Program-made: the position numbers and the translations under genes | The notes under the pieces: model-generated | The model's database searches: none | Told to the model about the DNA's origin: nothing | Seen by the model: only the letters and a program-made list of their open reading frames with translations | Source: Dictyobacter aurantiacus | Lineage (GTDB): Bacteria; Chloroflexota; Ktedonobacteria; Ktedonobacterales; Ktedonobacteraceae | Direction: 5' to 3' | Assembly: GCF_003967515.1 (NCBI RefSeq) | Contig: NZ_BIFQ01000002.1 | Location: 620,001 to 684,000, forward strand | DNA: 64,000 bases | Shown: piece after piece, positions 41,942 through 50,855 of the stretch | How positions within the stretch are numbered: position 1 is the first letter of the stretch | Layout: each line of letters opens with the position of its first letter

Positions 41942-42143
41942 AGCGTGTCTGACTCTCATGATCATCGACTGCGGCCTGCATGGGTTTTCGCACCTCCGGG
42001 GCTCACAAGTCCATGGTGTATTGGTGCAGCAGGGGTGCGAGAGCTCCCCTGCTGCACCAACACACAAAAACAGTGCGGCCGCGTAGCGGACGCCCGTACG
42101 GGGGCGCTCATGCACCCCCAACATGACGGAAGTCAGACACGTT
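41942..42143 (-). mobile_element. MITE-like element, 202 bp, with CATAG duplication
   Basis: Inverse orientation. Ends AGCGTGTCTGAC and GTCAGACACGTT; immediate flanks are CATAG on both sides (41937-41941 and 42144-42148), a perfect 5-bp target duplication. Hairpin 42021-42035 / 42046-42060 has a 10-nt loop here because the inner pairs have decayed. Head at about 42074-42110. It lies in the gap between the two CopC-like genes. Confidence 0.9.
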
Positions 42144-42183
42144 CATAGAATGCTGACAAGCAAGAAAGGCGGATGTAATCATT

Positions 42184-42810
42184 ATGCGCTTACTTCAACA
42201 ACGTTTATGCATGATATGCGCGACGATCCTCAGCCTGGGCATATTCTTCGCGCTCACCGGCACATCCTTCGCGATGCCCAATCACGCCAAAGTCTCGTCA
42301 TCTGATCCGGGTATTAACTCAACCATTGCGAAGGCACCCAACAAGGTCACCGTCACCGCGCTCGAAAATATGAAGCCGGGTCCAGCCAACAGCAACCTTT
42401 TCGTCTATGGACCCAGCGGCGACCTCATCAGCCAGGGGGACGCCAAAGTTGACCTGAACAATCCCAAACAGATGTCGGTCAACATCAAACCCGAGAAAAA
42501 CGGCGTCTACGTGGTACGCTGGACCACCGTTTCATCTGATGACAACGATCCAGCTCAGGGCGCCTTTGTCTTTACGGTCGGTACAGCAACCGGTAGCAGC
42601 GCGCAGCAGGCTCAGCCTACCGCCGCGCCCAAAGCAAGCGCACCCGCTGCCACCACAACCAGTTCCAGCAATAGCGGCCCCTCCATCTGGACCGCCGTCA
42701 TCTCTGGCGCGATCGCCCTGCTGGTAGGTCTGGGAGTCGGTTTCGGCCTGGGCCGCACGCGCCAGCCTGCACCCACCGCCGACGAGCCCACCCGCACTCC
42801 GGTCAGCTAA
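42184..42810 (+). CDS. CopC-like protein, membrane-anchored
   Basis: 208 aa. Signal peptide (LCMICATILSLGIFFALTGTSFA), one CopC-like immunoglobulin domain (HAKVSSSDPGINSTIAKAPNKVTVT, VVRWTTVSSDDNDPAQGAFVF), a Pro/Ala/Thr-rich linker, and a C-terminal membrane helix (WTAVISGAIALLVGLGVGFGLG). The domain is degenerate: no His after DDN where the CopC ligand lies, so copper binding is doubtful. AAAGGCGG upstream of the ATG. Same layout as the previous gene, indicating duplication before the MITE insertion or in parallel. Confidence 0.78.
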   Translation: MRLLQQRLCMICATILSLGIFFALTGTSFAMPNHAKVSSSDPGINSTIAKAPNKVTVTALENMKPGPANSNLFVYGPSGDLISQGDAKVDLNNPKQMSVNIKPEKNGVYVVRWTTVSSDDNDPAQGAFVFTVGTATGSSAQQAQPTAAPKASAPAATTTSSSNSGPSIWTAVISGAIALLVGLGVGFGLGRTRQPAPTADEPTRTPVS

Positions 42811-42822
42811 GCATTAGAGCTA

Positions 42823-42865
42823 TTGTATGGTGTTGCATTGAGCCACCTCATGCAACACCATACAA
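42823..42865. terminator. 15-bp hairpin after second CopC-like gene
   Basis: Perfect arms 42823-42837 / 42851-42865; the 13-nt loop can itself pair (TGAG/CTCA). 12 nt after the stop; no T-run. Confidence 0.5.
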
Positions 42866-43054
42866 CTGACTCCCGCCTCAGGTCTGCATACGCGCCAATC
42901 CTCCAGCATCTAAGCTCTAAAGAGACCTTTCACCATTTCATCCTGCATGATATAGTGACAGCGGACGGAACAATGGGTGCCAGGAAACCAGGTGCGCTTC
43001 CCTGGCAATTAAGCATGTATTTTCTAAAAAGAAGTGTTTTAAAAGGAGACGATC

Positions 43055-43330
43055 ATGGCGGAAGTATGTACGCACGTTGACGAGATTCAAGAGGTCACGC
43101 CCAGCGCGCGTGGCTGCGAAGATTGCCTGAAGACCGGTGATAGCTGGGTCCATCTGCGCATCTGCATGACCTGTGGGCATGTAGGCTGTTGTGACTCATC
43201 AAAGAACAAGCACGCCACCAAACACTTTCACAGCACCCGGCATCCGATCATAGCCTCTTTTGAGCCGGGCGAAGATTGGGGCTGGTGCTATGTCGACCAG
43301 GTTGAGCTCGACTTTAGTGAAGAAGAATAA
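43055..43330 (+). CDS. UBP-type zinc finger protein
   Basis: 91 aa consisting of a single ZnF-UBP domain. Zinc ligands: CTHVDEI (Cys-x-His), GCEDCLKTG, RICMTCGHVGCCD, and HATKHFHSTRHP, the standard pattern. In eukaryotes this fold binds ubiquitin C-termini; the free-standing bacterial versions have no known partner. AAAAGGAGACG precedes the ATG. Single gene with the minus-strand YkgJ gene converging on it. Confidence 0.88.
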   Translation: MAEVCTHVDEIQEVTPSARGCEDCLKTGDSWVHLRICMTCGHVGCCDSSKNKHATKHFHSTRHPIIASFEPGEDWGWCYVDQVELDFSEEE

Positions 43331-43358
43331 CGAGTAAAGGATAGCAAGCGACCAGTAG

Positions 43359-43631
43359 CTAACGGTTCTTTTTGTTGATGGGGGTGGTAGCTCGTTCGAG
43401 GGTGGTAATAATCTGCAAAGCCTCCTGAGAAGAGTGTCCACAGATATCTTCCTGGGGTTGAAAGGCGGAGCAGACAGCCGGGCGTTCTGGCTTGCCAAAC
43501 AGCTGGCAGCGATTATCGCTGCTCAAATTGACGCAGCGAACTCCTGCTGGCTTGCCTTCGGGCATGCCAGGGATAGGGGTTGAGATCGAGGGCGCGATAC
43601 AGCAGGCACCACAGCCAATACGGCATTCCAT
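43359..43631 (-). CDS. YkgJ family cysteine cluster protein
   Basis: 90 aa, with CRIGCGACC at the N-terminus and further Cys in GVRCVNL, NRCQLFG and PAVCSAF. This spacing (CxxxCxxCC...C...C...C) defines the YkgJ/zinc- or iron-chelating cluster family of unknown role. MECR start at ATG 43631. Converges on the UBP finger gene, 28 bp apart. Confidence 0.82.
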   Translation of the reverse strand: MECRIGCGACCIAPSISTPIPGMPEGKPAGVRCVNLSSDNRCQLFGKPERPAVCSAFQPQEDICGHSSQEALQIITTLERATTPINKKNR

Positions 43632-43715
43632 TCGCCAGAGTCCAATCTTGTTACGATACTTTCAGGATATTGTAGCACGAATGTAGCCAGATGGAAACGC
43701 GGTCACTCCCCGCTA

Positions 43716-43946
43716 TCAGGGCTGAAGGCCAGGCGCTTCGATCGCCTTGATATAGGTTTCGGCGGTAATCAGAGAGGCCTCCACATTACCTACCAGCAAT
43801 TCCAGTTGATTTTGATACGCACCAATCGCATCATAGTGATGGGCGATAATCTCATGCCTTGAGACAGCCGCAAAATCATACATCAGGCGATGCATGGCCT
43901 GGCACTCCAGAGCGATTCGCTGGCGCAATTTTTCTACCTCACTCAT
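43716..43946 (-). CDS. Small helical protein, unknown
   Basis: 76 aa from ATG 43946 (AAAAGG upstream). All-helical prediction: SEVEKLRQRIALECQAMHRLMYDFAAVSRHEIIAHHYDAIGAYQNQLELLV. I recognise no family. Sits between the YkgJ gene and a decayed glycosidase gene on the same strand. Confidence 0.6.
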   Translation of the reverse strand: MSEVEKLRQRIALECQAMHRLMYDFAAVSRHEIIAHHYDAIGAYQNQLELLVGNVEASLITAETYIKAIEAPGLQP

Positions 43947-44022
43947 AGTATATGCCTTTTGTGATGGCGATTCGCGGGAGATATATATACCTCCCGCAAA
44001 ATCGCAAAAACATTTTTCTGAG

Positions 44023-44560
44023 CTAAAGAACATGTTGTTGTCTATTCATAATGTTGGGCATTGTGCAATGCCAGAAAGGATGCATACCAGAGGCCACTAT
44101 CTTTATAATACGGGTCTGGGTATCATAATCGATGTAGACTAAGCCGAAGCGTTTACTATATCCTTCGGCCCACTCAAAGTTATCCAGCAGCGACCAGGCG
44201 AAATAACCCTGAACGGGCGCGAGATCCGATTGCTGAATACTGCGGCCAATGGCCTCGATATGCTCGCGTAAATATTGAAGACGGCGCACGTCGGAGATCC
44301 TTCCGCTCGCCTCGATACAATCCTCGAAGGCCGCACCATTTTCTGTAATCAGTATAGCGGGGATCACATACTCGTAGCGCAACCAGCTAATAAGGTCGGC
44401 CAGGCCCTGGGCATAGATCTCCCATCCCATAGCGGTGCCGGGCACACTGTTCGTCTGGAATCGATCTCCCGCTCCACGCGCTCAGAGGCGCCAGGCGTCT
44501 GATCGACGCTATAGACGGGAAAGAGGTTGCCCACGTTCAAAAAATCCCTTTTCAACGCGT
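44023..44560 (-). pseudogene. Truncated GH1 beta-glucosidase remnant
   Basis: The C-terminal third of a family 1 glycosidase: FQTNSVPGTAMGWEI, nucleophile region AILITENGAAFED, and YFAWSLLDNFEWAEGYSKRFGL. Upstream of FQTN the reading frame is interrupted by TGA, while the related sequence NVGNLFPVYSVDQTPGAS continues in another frame, showing a frameshift. Sequence 5' of about 44560 is lost and a hairpin stands there. The catalytic acid/base Glu and the N-terminal two thirds of the barrel are gone, so no active enzyme is expected. Confidence 0.75.
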
Positions 44561-44599
44561 CTATGTATAAGTAGAAGAGAAAAAACATAGACGCGCTCA

Positions 44600-44666
44600 A
44601 TATCGTACAGGTGGTGGTGCGAGGGATGCGCAAGATGCATCCCTCGCACCACCACCTGTACGATAT
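44600..44666. repeat. 30-bp perfect hairpin at pseudogene break
   Basis: Arms 44600-44629 / 44637-44666, 7-nt loop. Shoulder GGTGGTGGTGCGAGG is related to the hairpin at 61496. Located exactly where the GH1 gene has lost its 5' part. Confidence 0.75.
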
Positions 44667-44776
44667 CCCACTTCTCTTTTTGACACGCAGTTGACCAGCG
44701 TGTATGATAAAGCGATGTAATATACTTATTTTATCTTTCAACATGTGCCACATGCTGTTAGATGCAAGGAAAGTTC

Positions 44777-47116
44777 ATGAATAAAGAGCCAAGTTGTTTT
44801 GGGAAGTATGAATTGCTGGAGCCGATCGGCACCGGCGGCATGGCTCAGGTCTGGAAGGCGCTTCACCCGGAATTACGCCGCTTTGTCGCGGTAAAGATCC
44901 TGCACGCGGACCTCCGGTACGTCACCCCTGGATCGATGACGCGCTTCGTCAATGAAGGTCAGGCCATCGCCCAACTGCACCATCCCAATATCGTGCAGGT
45001 CTTCGACTTACACATCCCGGGTCCAGAAGAAGAGGGTTGCGATCCATACCTGGTAATGGAGTTCGTTGACGGCCCCACCCTGGACAAATATATCCAGCGC
45101 ACCTCACGCGTCAGCCTGTTTCCGACCCCTGAAGAGATTGTTGAGCTCTTTGCCTCGATCAGCCAGGCGCTCGATTACGCGCACCGAAAAAATATTGTGC
45201 ACCGCGATATCAAACCCTCTAACATCCTGCTGGATAGCACCAATACCGAGATCAATTCGATGGGAGAACCCATTCTCAGCGACTTTGGCCTGGTCAAGAT
45301 CATCGGTGCCCAGGGACCAACCGAGATGGGGGCGTTGATGGGCACGCCCCTGTATATCGCGCCTGAGCAGGTTCAGGGCGGAGAGATCACACCCAAAAGC
45401 GATCTGTACTCACTGGGAGTGATCCTCTACGAGATCTGTACCGGCACGCCCCCCTTCCGGGGTGATAATGCCTACGCGGTCATGCGCCAGCATATGCAGG
45501 ATGAGCCAACGCCACCTACACTGATTAATCCCAGGCTACCAGCTGAGATAGATGTTGTCATCAAGCACGCCATGGCTAAAGATCCAGCCGAGCGCTTTAA
45601 TAGCGCCACCTCAATGACGATAGCCGTGGCGAACTCCTTCCACGTCCCCATTCCCGAACGGTTACGGGTAAAAAGCAGTCATAGCCAGCCATCGCTACCG
45701 CCTGAACTGTTCCTACCGCCAATCGAGGATAACGCGTCCTCGTTGCCAACGATCATCTCAGTGGGAACCGCGGAAGCGCAGACGGCCATCGCATCGCATG
45801 CGAATACAACCCAGGCCGCCTCATTATCCGCGGTCCAGGCTCAGGACGCCGCGTCGCCACAGGTAGCCACGGAACCCGTCCCGCCAGCAAAGGCGCCAGT
45901 AGAACCCGTTCCGCCGCCAAAGGCGCCAGCCCCTTCCACGGGGAGCAACCGCGTCTGGCGCAGCCTGTGGCCTATTGCCATCGCGGTCCTGATTTTACTG
46001 GTCATCGGCGCCACCCTGCTGAACAGGGTCCTGACCCTGTTCCCCTCGGGGGCAGCCAGTTCCACCAATCCGATCGTGGGGCAGATGTCCTTCTACAACA
46101 CCGGCAACGCGCTCGACAGCAATAATCCAACCATCAATGATGGTGTTATGATCAATCTCAAGAATGTAGCCATGCCAGCGGCAGGTAAAGTCTACAAGGC
46201 CTGGCTCTACAACAAGCGGCAGCCAGAAAATGACGCGCTTTTGTTGGGGAACATTACCATCACAAATGGAGCGGGCACGCTCAATTACAGGAGTCCCAAC
46301 CACCAGAACCTGCTGGCCAGCATGAGCGCCTTCGTGATCACCGAGAATGCGCCCAATGATCAGCCCGTCACCCCGGTTTTGGACACCAAAACGTGGCGCT
46401 ACTCGGGCAGCATCCCTGATCAGCCGCGCAACGGCGATCCAGAGCACTTCAGCCAGCTAGACCACCTGCGGCACCTGCTGTCCAGTGAACCTACATTGGA
46501 GAATCGTGGGTTACATAATGGCATCGATTTCTGGTTCCAGCACGACGTGGAACAGATACAACAAGAGGCCGCGAGCGTCAAGAATCTGCAGGACCCCGTA
46601 CTTATACGCCAAAAACTGACCGATATGCTCTATTATATGGATGGTCCCTGCGCGGCCACCGAGACGCAGGCGACAGGACACCTGCCGGCCGCACCCGACA
46701 AGAATGTCCTGAATGAGAGCAAGATCGGCCTGCTGGAATGCAAGCAACTCGCCAATATCCATGGCCATCTACAGCACATCAGACTGCACCTGGCGGGGAT
46801 CGTCGCGTCCCCTGGCGCCAGCGCAAGCCAGATCTCATCGGCCAACGCGATCGACGCGCACATGGTCGCCTTCACCGGCCTGATCACCAGAATGCACGAC
46901 CAGGTCCTCCAGCTTGGCAAGCTAACCAAGGCTCAATTACAGGCGGCCCAGAATCAGCGTAACCAGCTGGACCAGCTGGCCGACTCCAGCGTCTCCAAAA
47001 CCAACTGGACCGACGCGGATAACAAGACCCATCCGGGGGTGGCGACGCTATGTAACCAGATTGCCGGCCTCGCCAGCATCGACATCCGCCGCGTCTCATC
47101 GTCACCCTCCCCGTAG
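44777..47116 (+). CDS. Membrane Ser/Thr protein kinase with RskA-like ectodomain
   Basis: 779 aa. Kinase domain (residues about 10-280): GTGGMAQVW loop, VAVKIL Lys, HRDIKPSN catalytic loop, SDFGLVK, APEQ. Then a Pro/Ala-rich juxtamembrane linker with PPAKAPVEPVPPPKAP, one membrane helix (LWPIAIAVLILLVIGATLL), and an outside part. Residues about 430-560 resemble the C-terminal domain of RskA-type anti-sigma factors (VYKAWLYNKRQPENDALLLG, FVITENAPNDQP); the rest (560-779) is helical and unassigned. ATG 44777 has AAGGAAAG 6 nt upstream. Likely senses an envelope signal. No cognate phosphatase or sigma gene nearby. Confidence 0.88.
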   Translation: MNKEPSCFGKYELLEPIGTGGMAQVWKALHPELRRFVAVKILHADLRYVTPGSMTRFVNEGQAIAQLHHPNIVQVFDLHIPGPEEEGCDPYLVMEFVDGPTLDKYIQRTSRVSLFPTPEEIVELFASISQALDYAHRKNIVHRDIKPSNILLDSTNTEINSMGEPILSDFGLVKIIGAQGPTEMGALMGTPLYIAPEQVQGGEITPKSDLYSLGVILYEICTGTPPFRGDNAYAVMRQHMQDEPTPPTLINPRLPAEIDVVIKHAMAKDPAERFNSATSMTIAVANSFHVPIPERLRVKSSHSQPSLPPELFLPPIEDNASSLPTIISVGTAEAQTAIASHANTTQAASLSAVQAQDAASPQVATEPVPPAKAPVEPVPPPKAPAPSTGSNRVWRSLWPIAIAVLILLVIGATLLNRVLTLFPSGAASSTNPIVGQMSFYNTGNALDSNNPTINDGVMINLKNVAMPAAGKVYKAWLYNKRQPENDALLLGNITITNGAGTLNYRSPNHQNLLASMSAFVITENAPNDQPVTPVLDTKTWRYSGSIPDQPRNGDPEHFSQLDHLRHLLSSEPTLENRGLHNGIDFWFQHDVEQIQQEAASVKNLQDPVLIRQKLTDMLYYMDGPCAATETQATGHLPAAPDKNVLNESKIGLLECKQLANIHGHLQHIRLHLAGIVASPGASASQISSANAIDAHMVAFTGLITRMHDQVLQLGKLTKAQLQAAQNQRNQLDQLADSSVSKTNWTDADNKTHPGVATLCNQIAGLASIDIRRVSSSPSP

Positions 47117-47213
47117 ATGCCGGGCTTGCCCCGGCCTGGAGCCGAAGGCGACCCCGTTCCCGGGCGCGTACGTCCAACAATGGCGCGCACCTCCGCCATC
47201 AAAGGTGCGCTGG

Positions 47214-48077
47214 TCACAACGTTTTGATGGCTTCTTTATAGCGTCGCAGGGCCTGCAGGTGCTGGTCGAGAGAGGTGAAGCCGGCGTTCATCGTATTGAA
47301 GGAGATGTGCGTGGCCCCATAAGAACGCCACAGCTCGGTCTCGCGCACCTGCTGATCCAGATCTCCTTCGGACGCGCTGACCCGCGCCTCGATTCCAAAG
47401 GATTGACGTTCGCGGCCACTCTCCTGCAGGTAGCCGTTCAGGTGATCCAGCAACCCGCGCATCCTGTCGTCGGGCCGCCCCAGCGGGAACCAGCCATCGG
47501 CGATGCGGGCGGCACGCTTCAGCGTCACATCGGAGCTGCCGCCGATCCAGACGGGGATTGAGCGCCGCACCGGCAAGGGATTCAGACCAGCGTCGGTCAC
47601 GGTATGGTACTTGCCCTTAAAGGTTATCAGTTCCCGCCCCCATAGCTGGCGCATCAGCTCTATCTGCTCCTCAACCACGCGTCCACGGGTACTGAAATCC
47701 ATGCCCAGTGCCTCGTACTCGACCGGATTCCAGCCAACGCCGATGCCCAGGCGGAATTTGCCACCGCTCAACACATCGACTTCAGCCGCCTGCTTGGCCA
47801 CCAGGGTCGCCTGACGCTGTGGCAGAATAATCACGCCGGTCACCAGCTCAAGCTTCGTCAGGGCCGCAAGGTAGCCAAAGAGCACAAACGGCTCATGAAA
47901 CATCTCGGTATGGGTATATCCGGACCAGCCGGGGCGACTGGAGGGGTTCGCGCCCAGCACATGATCATAAATAAGTACGTGCTCATATCCCATCCCCTCT
48001 ACGGCCTGGGCATAATCGCGAATAACCTGGGGATCAGCACCAATCTCTGTCTGTGGAAATGTTACACCTATCTGCAT
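47214..48077 (-). CDS. LLM class F420-dependent oxidoreductase
   Basis: 287 aa. Starts MQIGVTFPQTEIGADPQVI; GYEHVLIYDHVLGA, VTGVIILPQRQATLVAKQAAEVDVLSGGKFRLGIGVGW, and PVWIGGSSDVTLKRAARIADGWFPLG are the typical LLM segments of the F420-dependent group. ATG 48077 follows CAGGAGTACGAG, so it is preferred to the longer frame. Substrate unknown. Divergent from the alpha/beta hydrolase gene, with which it may share a promoter region. Confidence 0.88.
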   Translation of the reverse strand: MQIGVTFPQTEIGADPQVIRDYAQAVEGMGYEHVLIYDHVLGANPSSRPGWSGYTHTEMFHEPFVLFGYLAALTKLELVTGVIILPQRQATLVAKQAAEVDVLSGGKFRLGIGVGWNPVEYEALGMDFSTRGRVVEEQIELMRQLWGRELITFKGKYHTVTDAGLNPLPVRRSIPVWIGGSSDVTLKRAARIADGWFPLGRPDDRMRGLLDHLNGYLQESGRERQSFGIEARVSASEGDLDQQVRETELWRSYGATHISFNTMNAGFTSLDQHLQALRRYKEAIKTL

Positions 48078-48195
48078 CTCGTACTCCTGTAGTATAGTAT
48101 TGTTGAGTCGAAGCAATGTTTATGGTTTACGCATAACAACAGTCATACATACAACATTTATTTCATCGTGAATAAAATTACAAGGAGCGACAACG

Positions 48196-49026
48196 ATGGG
48201 AGAGAACAGGCACAGCACGGATGGATTCGTCGAGCTTGATGGCGCACGGCTCTATTATGAAATGGCCGGAACGGGCGAACCAGTGGTCCTGCTACATGGA
48301 GGGATGCTGGATCGGCGCATGTGGGATGATCAATTTCCATTCCTGGCCCAACATTACCAGGTGATTCGCTACGATGTACGGCGCGCGGGCAAGAGCGAGG
48401 CCAGTTCGGAAGAGGCGTACGTGCACTACGAAGATCTGCGCCATCTGCTCGATCATCTGCAGATCGTCCGAGCCTCGTTGATCGGGCTCTCCGGCGGCGC
48501 ACGCATCGCCATTGATATGGCCATCGCCTATCCCGAAAGGGTCAACAAGCTGGTGCTGGTCTCACCGGGCATGAGCGGACATCCCTTTGATGATCCCTGG
48601 ACGCACCAGCATGGCCGCGCCTTCGAAGTCGCGCTGCGGCAGGGCAACGTCGACCAGGCCTGCGAAGAGTTCCTGACCATGTGGAGCATCGGACCCAAAC
48701 GCAGCGCTGAACAGCTAGATTCCAGAATGCGCCAGCAGATTGCGTCTATGGTCAGGCAATCGCTGGCGCAGCAAATATTGAATCTGAACATGCTGGAGCT
48801 TGATCCACCGGCCATGGGACGGCTACACGAGCTCAAAGCTCCTACGCTGGTCGTGCTGGGGGACCAGGACACCAGTGACATTGTTACCATCGCTCAGCGC
48901 CTGCAAAAACAGGTTGCAGCTGCGCAACTGGTGATCATGCCCCGGGTCGGCCATACCCTGGTCATGGAGAAACCGGAGGAGTTCAATCGACTGGTTGAGC
49001 AATTTTTGCGGGCTGATGATCTATAG
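48196..49026 (+). CDS. Alpha/beta hydrolase
   Basis: 276 aa. Oxyanion motif VVLLHGGMLDRRMW, nucleophile elbow GLSGGAR (Ser), acid in VLGDQDTSD and His in GHTLVMEKP, so the triad is complete. Resembles 3-oxoadipate enol-lactonase and haloperoxidase-like hydrolases, but specificity is open. AAGGAG 7 nt before ATG. Convergent with the dehydrogenase gene; divergent from the LLM gene. Confidence 0.86.
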   Translation: MGENRHSTDGFVELDGARLYYEMAGTGEPVVLLHGGMLDRRMWDDQFPFLAQHYQVIRYDVRRAGKSEASSEEAYVHYEDLRHLLDHLQIVRASLIGLSGGARIAIDMAIAYPERVNKLVLVSPGMSGHPFDDPWTHQHGRAFEVALRQGNVDQACEEFLTMWSIGPKRSAEQLDSRMRQQIASMVRQSLAQQILNLNMLELDPPAMGRLHELKAPTLVVLGDQDTSDIVTIAQRLQKQVAAAQLVIMPRVGHTLVMEKPEEFNRLVEQFLRADDL

Positions 49027-49043
49027 ATAGATGAACGGACGGC

Positions 49044-50009
49044 TCAGGAACGCTCCAGGACCTCGGGATTCAGAACGTTCTCGGGCCGTCCGGCTGCGTA
49101 GGCCAGTACCTGGTCAAAGGCGATTGAAAAATACATCTCGTAACTATCCTTCTCCACATAGCCCAGATGCGGCGTACAGACCACATTATCCATCTGCAGC
49201 AAAGGATGGTCCGTCACGGGTTCAGACTCGTAGACATCAACGGCCGCCAAACCGGGACGCCCCTCGCGCAACGCCTGCTCCAGGGCGCCCGGCTCAATCA
49301 GACCAGCCCGACTGGTATTGACCAGCAAAGCCGTAGGCTTCATCAATGCCAGATCGGACGCCCTCACGATGCCACGCGTCTGTGGACTCATCTTGATATG
49401 CAGGCTCAGTACATCCGACTGGCTGAACAGTTCCTCCCGACTCTCAGCTATCGCTACACCATCCGAGACCGCGCGGTCCAGCGAGCCCTGCCGTCCCCAG
49501 ATCATGACCTCCATGCCAAAGGCGCGTCCATAGCTGGCCACCAGGCGCCCGATATTGCCATAGCCAAAGATACCCAGTGTACGACCACGCAAGCCGATAC
49601 CCAGTGTAGATTGCCAGTGGCCGGATTTCAGACGCGCCACCTCATATGGAATATGGCGCATAGCGGCCAGGACCAGGCCCCAGGTCAGTTCAGCCGTCGC
49701 GTAGGGCGAACCGCCGCTGGCCGCCACCGCTACACCATGTCTCGTACAGGCATCAAGATCGATATGCGCGATACCGCGGCCCGTCTGACTGATCAACTTC
49801 AGATCTGGCAGGCGATCCAGCAGCTCAGAGGTGATCGGGGTACGCTCACGAATCAGCACCAGCGCCTCCGCATCCTGGAAGCGTTTCGCCAGCGTATCAA
49901 TATCCCTCACGGTATCGTGGTAGATCGTCACCTGCTGATCGGCCAGCCTATCAAAGCAATCCAGGCCGCGCACAGCATCCTGATAATCGTCCGAAATCAC
50001 AATCCTCAT
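49044..50009 (-). CDS. D-2-hydroxyacid dehydrogenase
   Basis: 321 aa, NAD-dependent. Rossmann motif TLGIFGYGNIGRLVASYGRAFGM, catalytic Arg/Glu/His regions LVNTSRAGLIEPGAL, DVYESEPVTDHPLL and TPHLGYVEKD. Phosphoglycerate-dehydrogenase-like but without the C-terminal ACT domain, so likely one of the 2-hydroxyacid family acting on small acids. ATG 50009 preceded by AGGAGACATACT. Monocistronic. Confidence 0.9.
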   Translation of the reverse strand: MRIVISDDYQDAVRGLDCFDRLADQQVTIYHDTVRDIDTLAKRFQDAEALVLIRERTPITSELLDRLPDLKLISQTGRGIAHIDLDACTRHGVAVAASGGSPYATAELTWGLVLAAMRHIPYEVARLKSGHWQSTLGIGLRGRTLGIFGYGNIGRLVASYGRAFGMEVMIWGRQGSLDRAVSDGVAIAESREELFSQSDVLSLHIKMSPQTRGIVRASDLALMKPTALLVNTSRAGLIEPGALEQALREGRPGLAAVDVYESEPVTDHPLLQMDNVVCTPHLGYVEKDSYEMYFSIAFDQVLAYAAGRPENVLNPEVLERS

Positions 50010-50085
50010 AGTATGTCTCCTCTACATTGATCGACATTCATAATATATCAGACCCCCATGCTCATCACCAGCAACAGACCTGATC

Positions 50086-50265
50086 CTTCGCACCTACCGT
50101 GCTCAGTATAATTCTTTCGCACCTACCGTGCTCAGTATAATTTTATGTTGGTGCAACAGGCGCGCGAATGCGCGCCTGTTGCACCAACATAAAAAACCAT
50201 GGCGGCCGCGCACGCGGACGCCAGTGCGGTGATTCTCACGCACACCAGGCAAAAGTGTGTCTGAC
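50086..50265 (-). mobile_element. Element copy with 29-bp tail duplication
   Basis: Inverse orientation. The tail word TTCGCACCTACCGTGCTCAG is duplicated (50086 and 50115, period 29). Perfect 25-bp hairpin 50140-50164 / 50169-50193, loop GAAT, shoulder TTGGTGCAAC. Head GCGGCCGCGCACGCGGACGCC from 50203. A GTGTGTCTGAC-like end lies at 50255-50265. Terminal repeats are diverged. Confidence 0.8.
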
Positions 50266-50411
50266 ACTCCCTAACATCATACCCCATATAGACACTTTTC
50301 GGGGCGCTCTTCCGTACTATCTCTATCACCCCTGAAGTGGGTGAGCAATAGAACAGTAGAAGATAATCGTAAATACTATAAATACTGAAGTGAAATATTG
50401 AGGAGGATAGG

Positions 50412-50855
50412 ATGGCGGACCCGAATAAAAATAGAGGACAGGATAACGATCGAGCTTTAGAGGCGAAAACCAGAACGCATATTCAGGGTCAGCAAGAGCT
50501 CTACGGCGAGGACAACTATACGAAAGAAAGCGACGCGGATGAGCGCGAGACGTTCAGCCCTGATCCTAATGTCGATGATACGCAGAATGAGCAACCATTC
50601 GGTGAAGATCCCAAAGACGAGTATGGCCTGCAGGACCAGTTTGGTGATATAGACGGGCAGGATCCATATTCTAATCTGGATGATGGCGATGACGAGGAGT
50701 CGACAGAGACCACGGCAGGCGTAGATCCTGATCCTGACGCGCTGTATGGACTGGAAGCTCCTCTGGCTGGACCGGGAGAGCATAACCGTACCATCAGCTC
50801 AAGGACAGACAAGAACACGCGCATCAATCCGGATGAACATGGATATAATCAGTAA
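50412..50855 (+). CDS. Acidic, disordered protein, unknown
   Basis: 147 aa, strongly acidic with Asp, Glu, Gln and Asn and almost no hydrophobic core (for example DDGDDEESTETTAGVDPDPD). GAGGAGGATAGG upstream of the ATG gives good translation support. Such proteins are common as stress or scaffold proteins but no family can be named. Monocistronic between the element copy and the TPR gene. Confidence 0.65.
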   Translation: MADPNKNRGQDNDRALEAKTRTHIQGQQELYGEDNYTKESDADERETFSPDPNVDDTQNEQPFGEDPKDEYGLQDQFGDIDGQDPYSNLDDGDDEESTETTAGVDPDPDALYGLEAPLAGPGEHNRTISSRTDKNTRINPDEHGYNQ

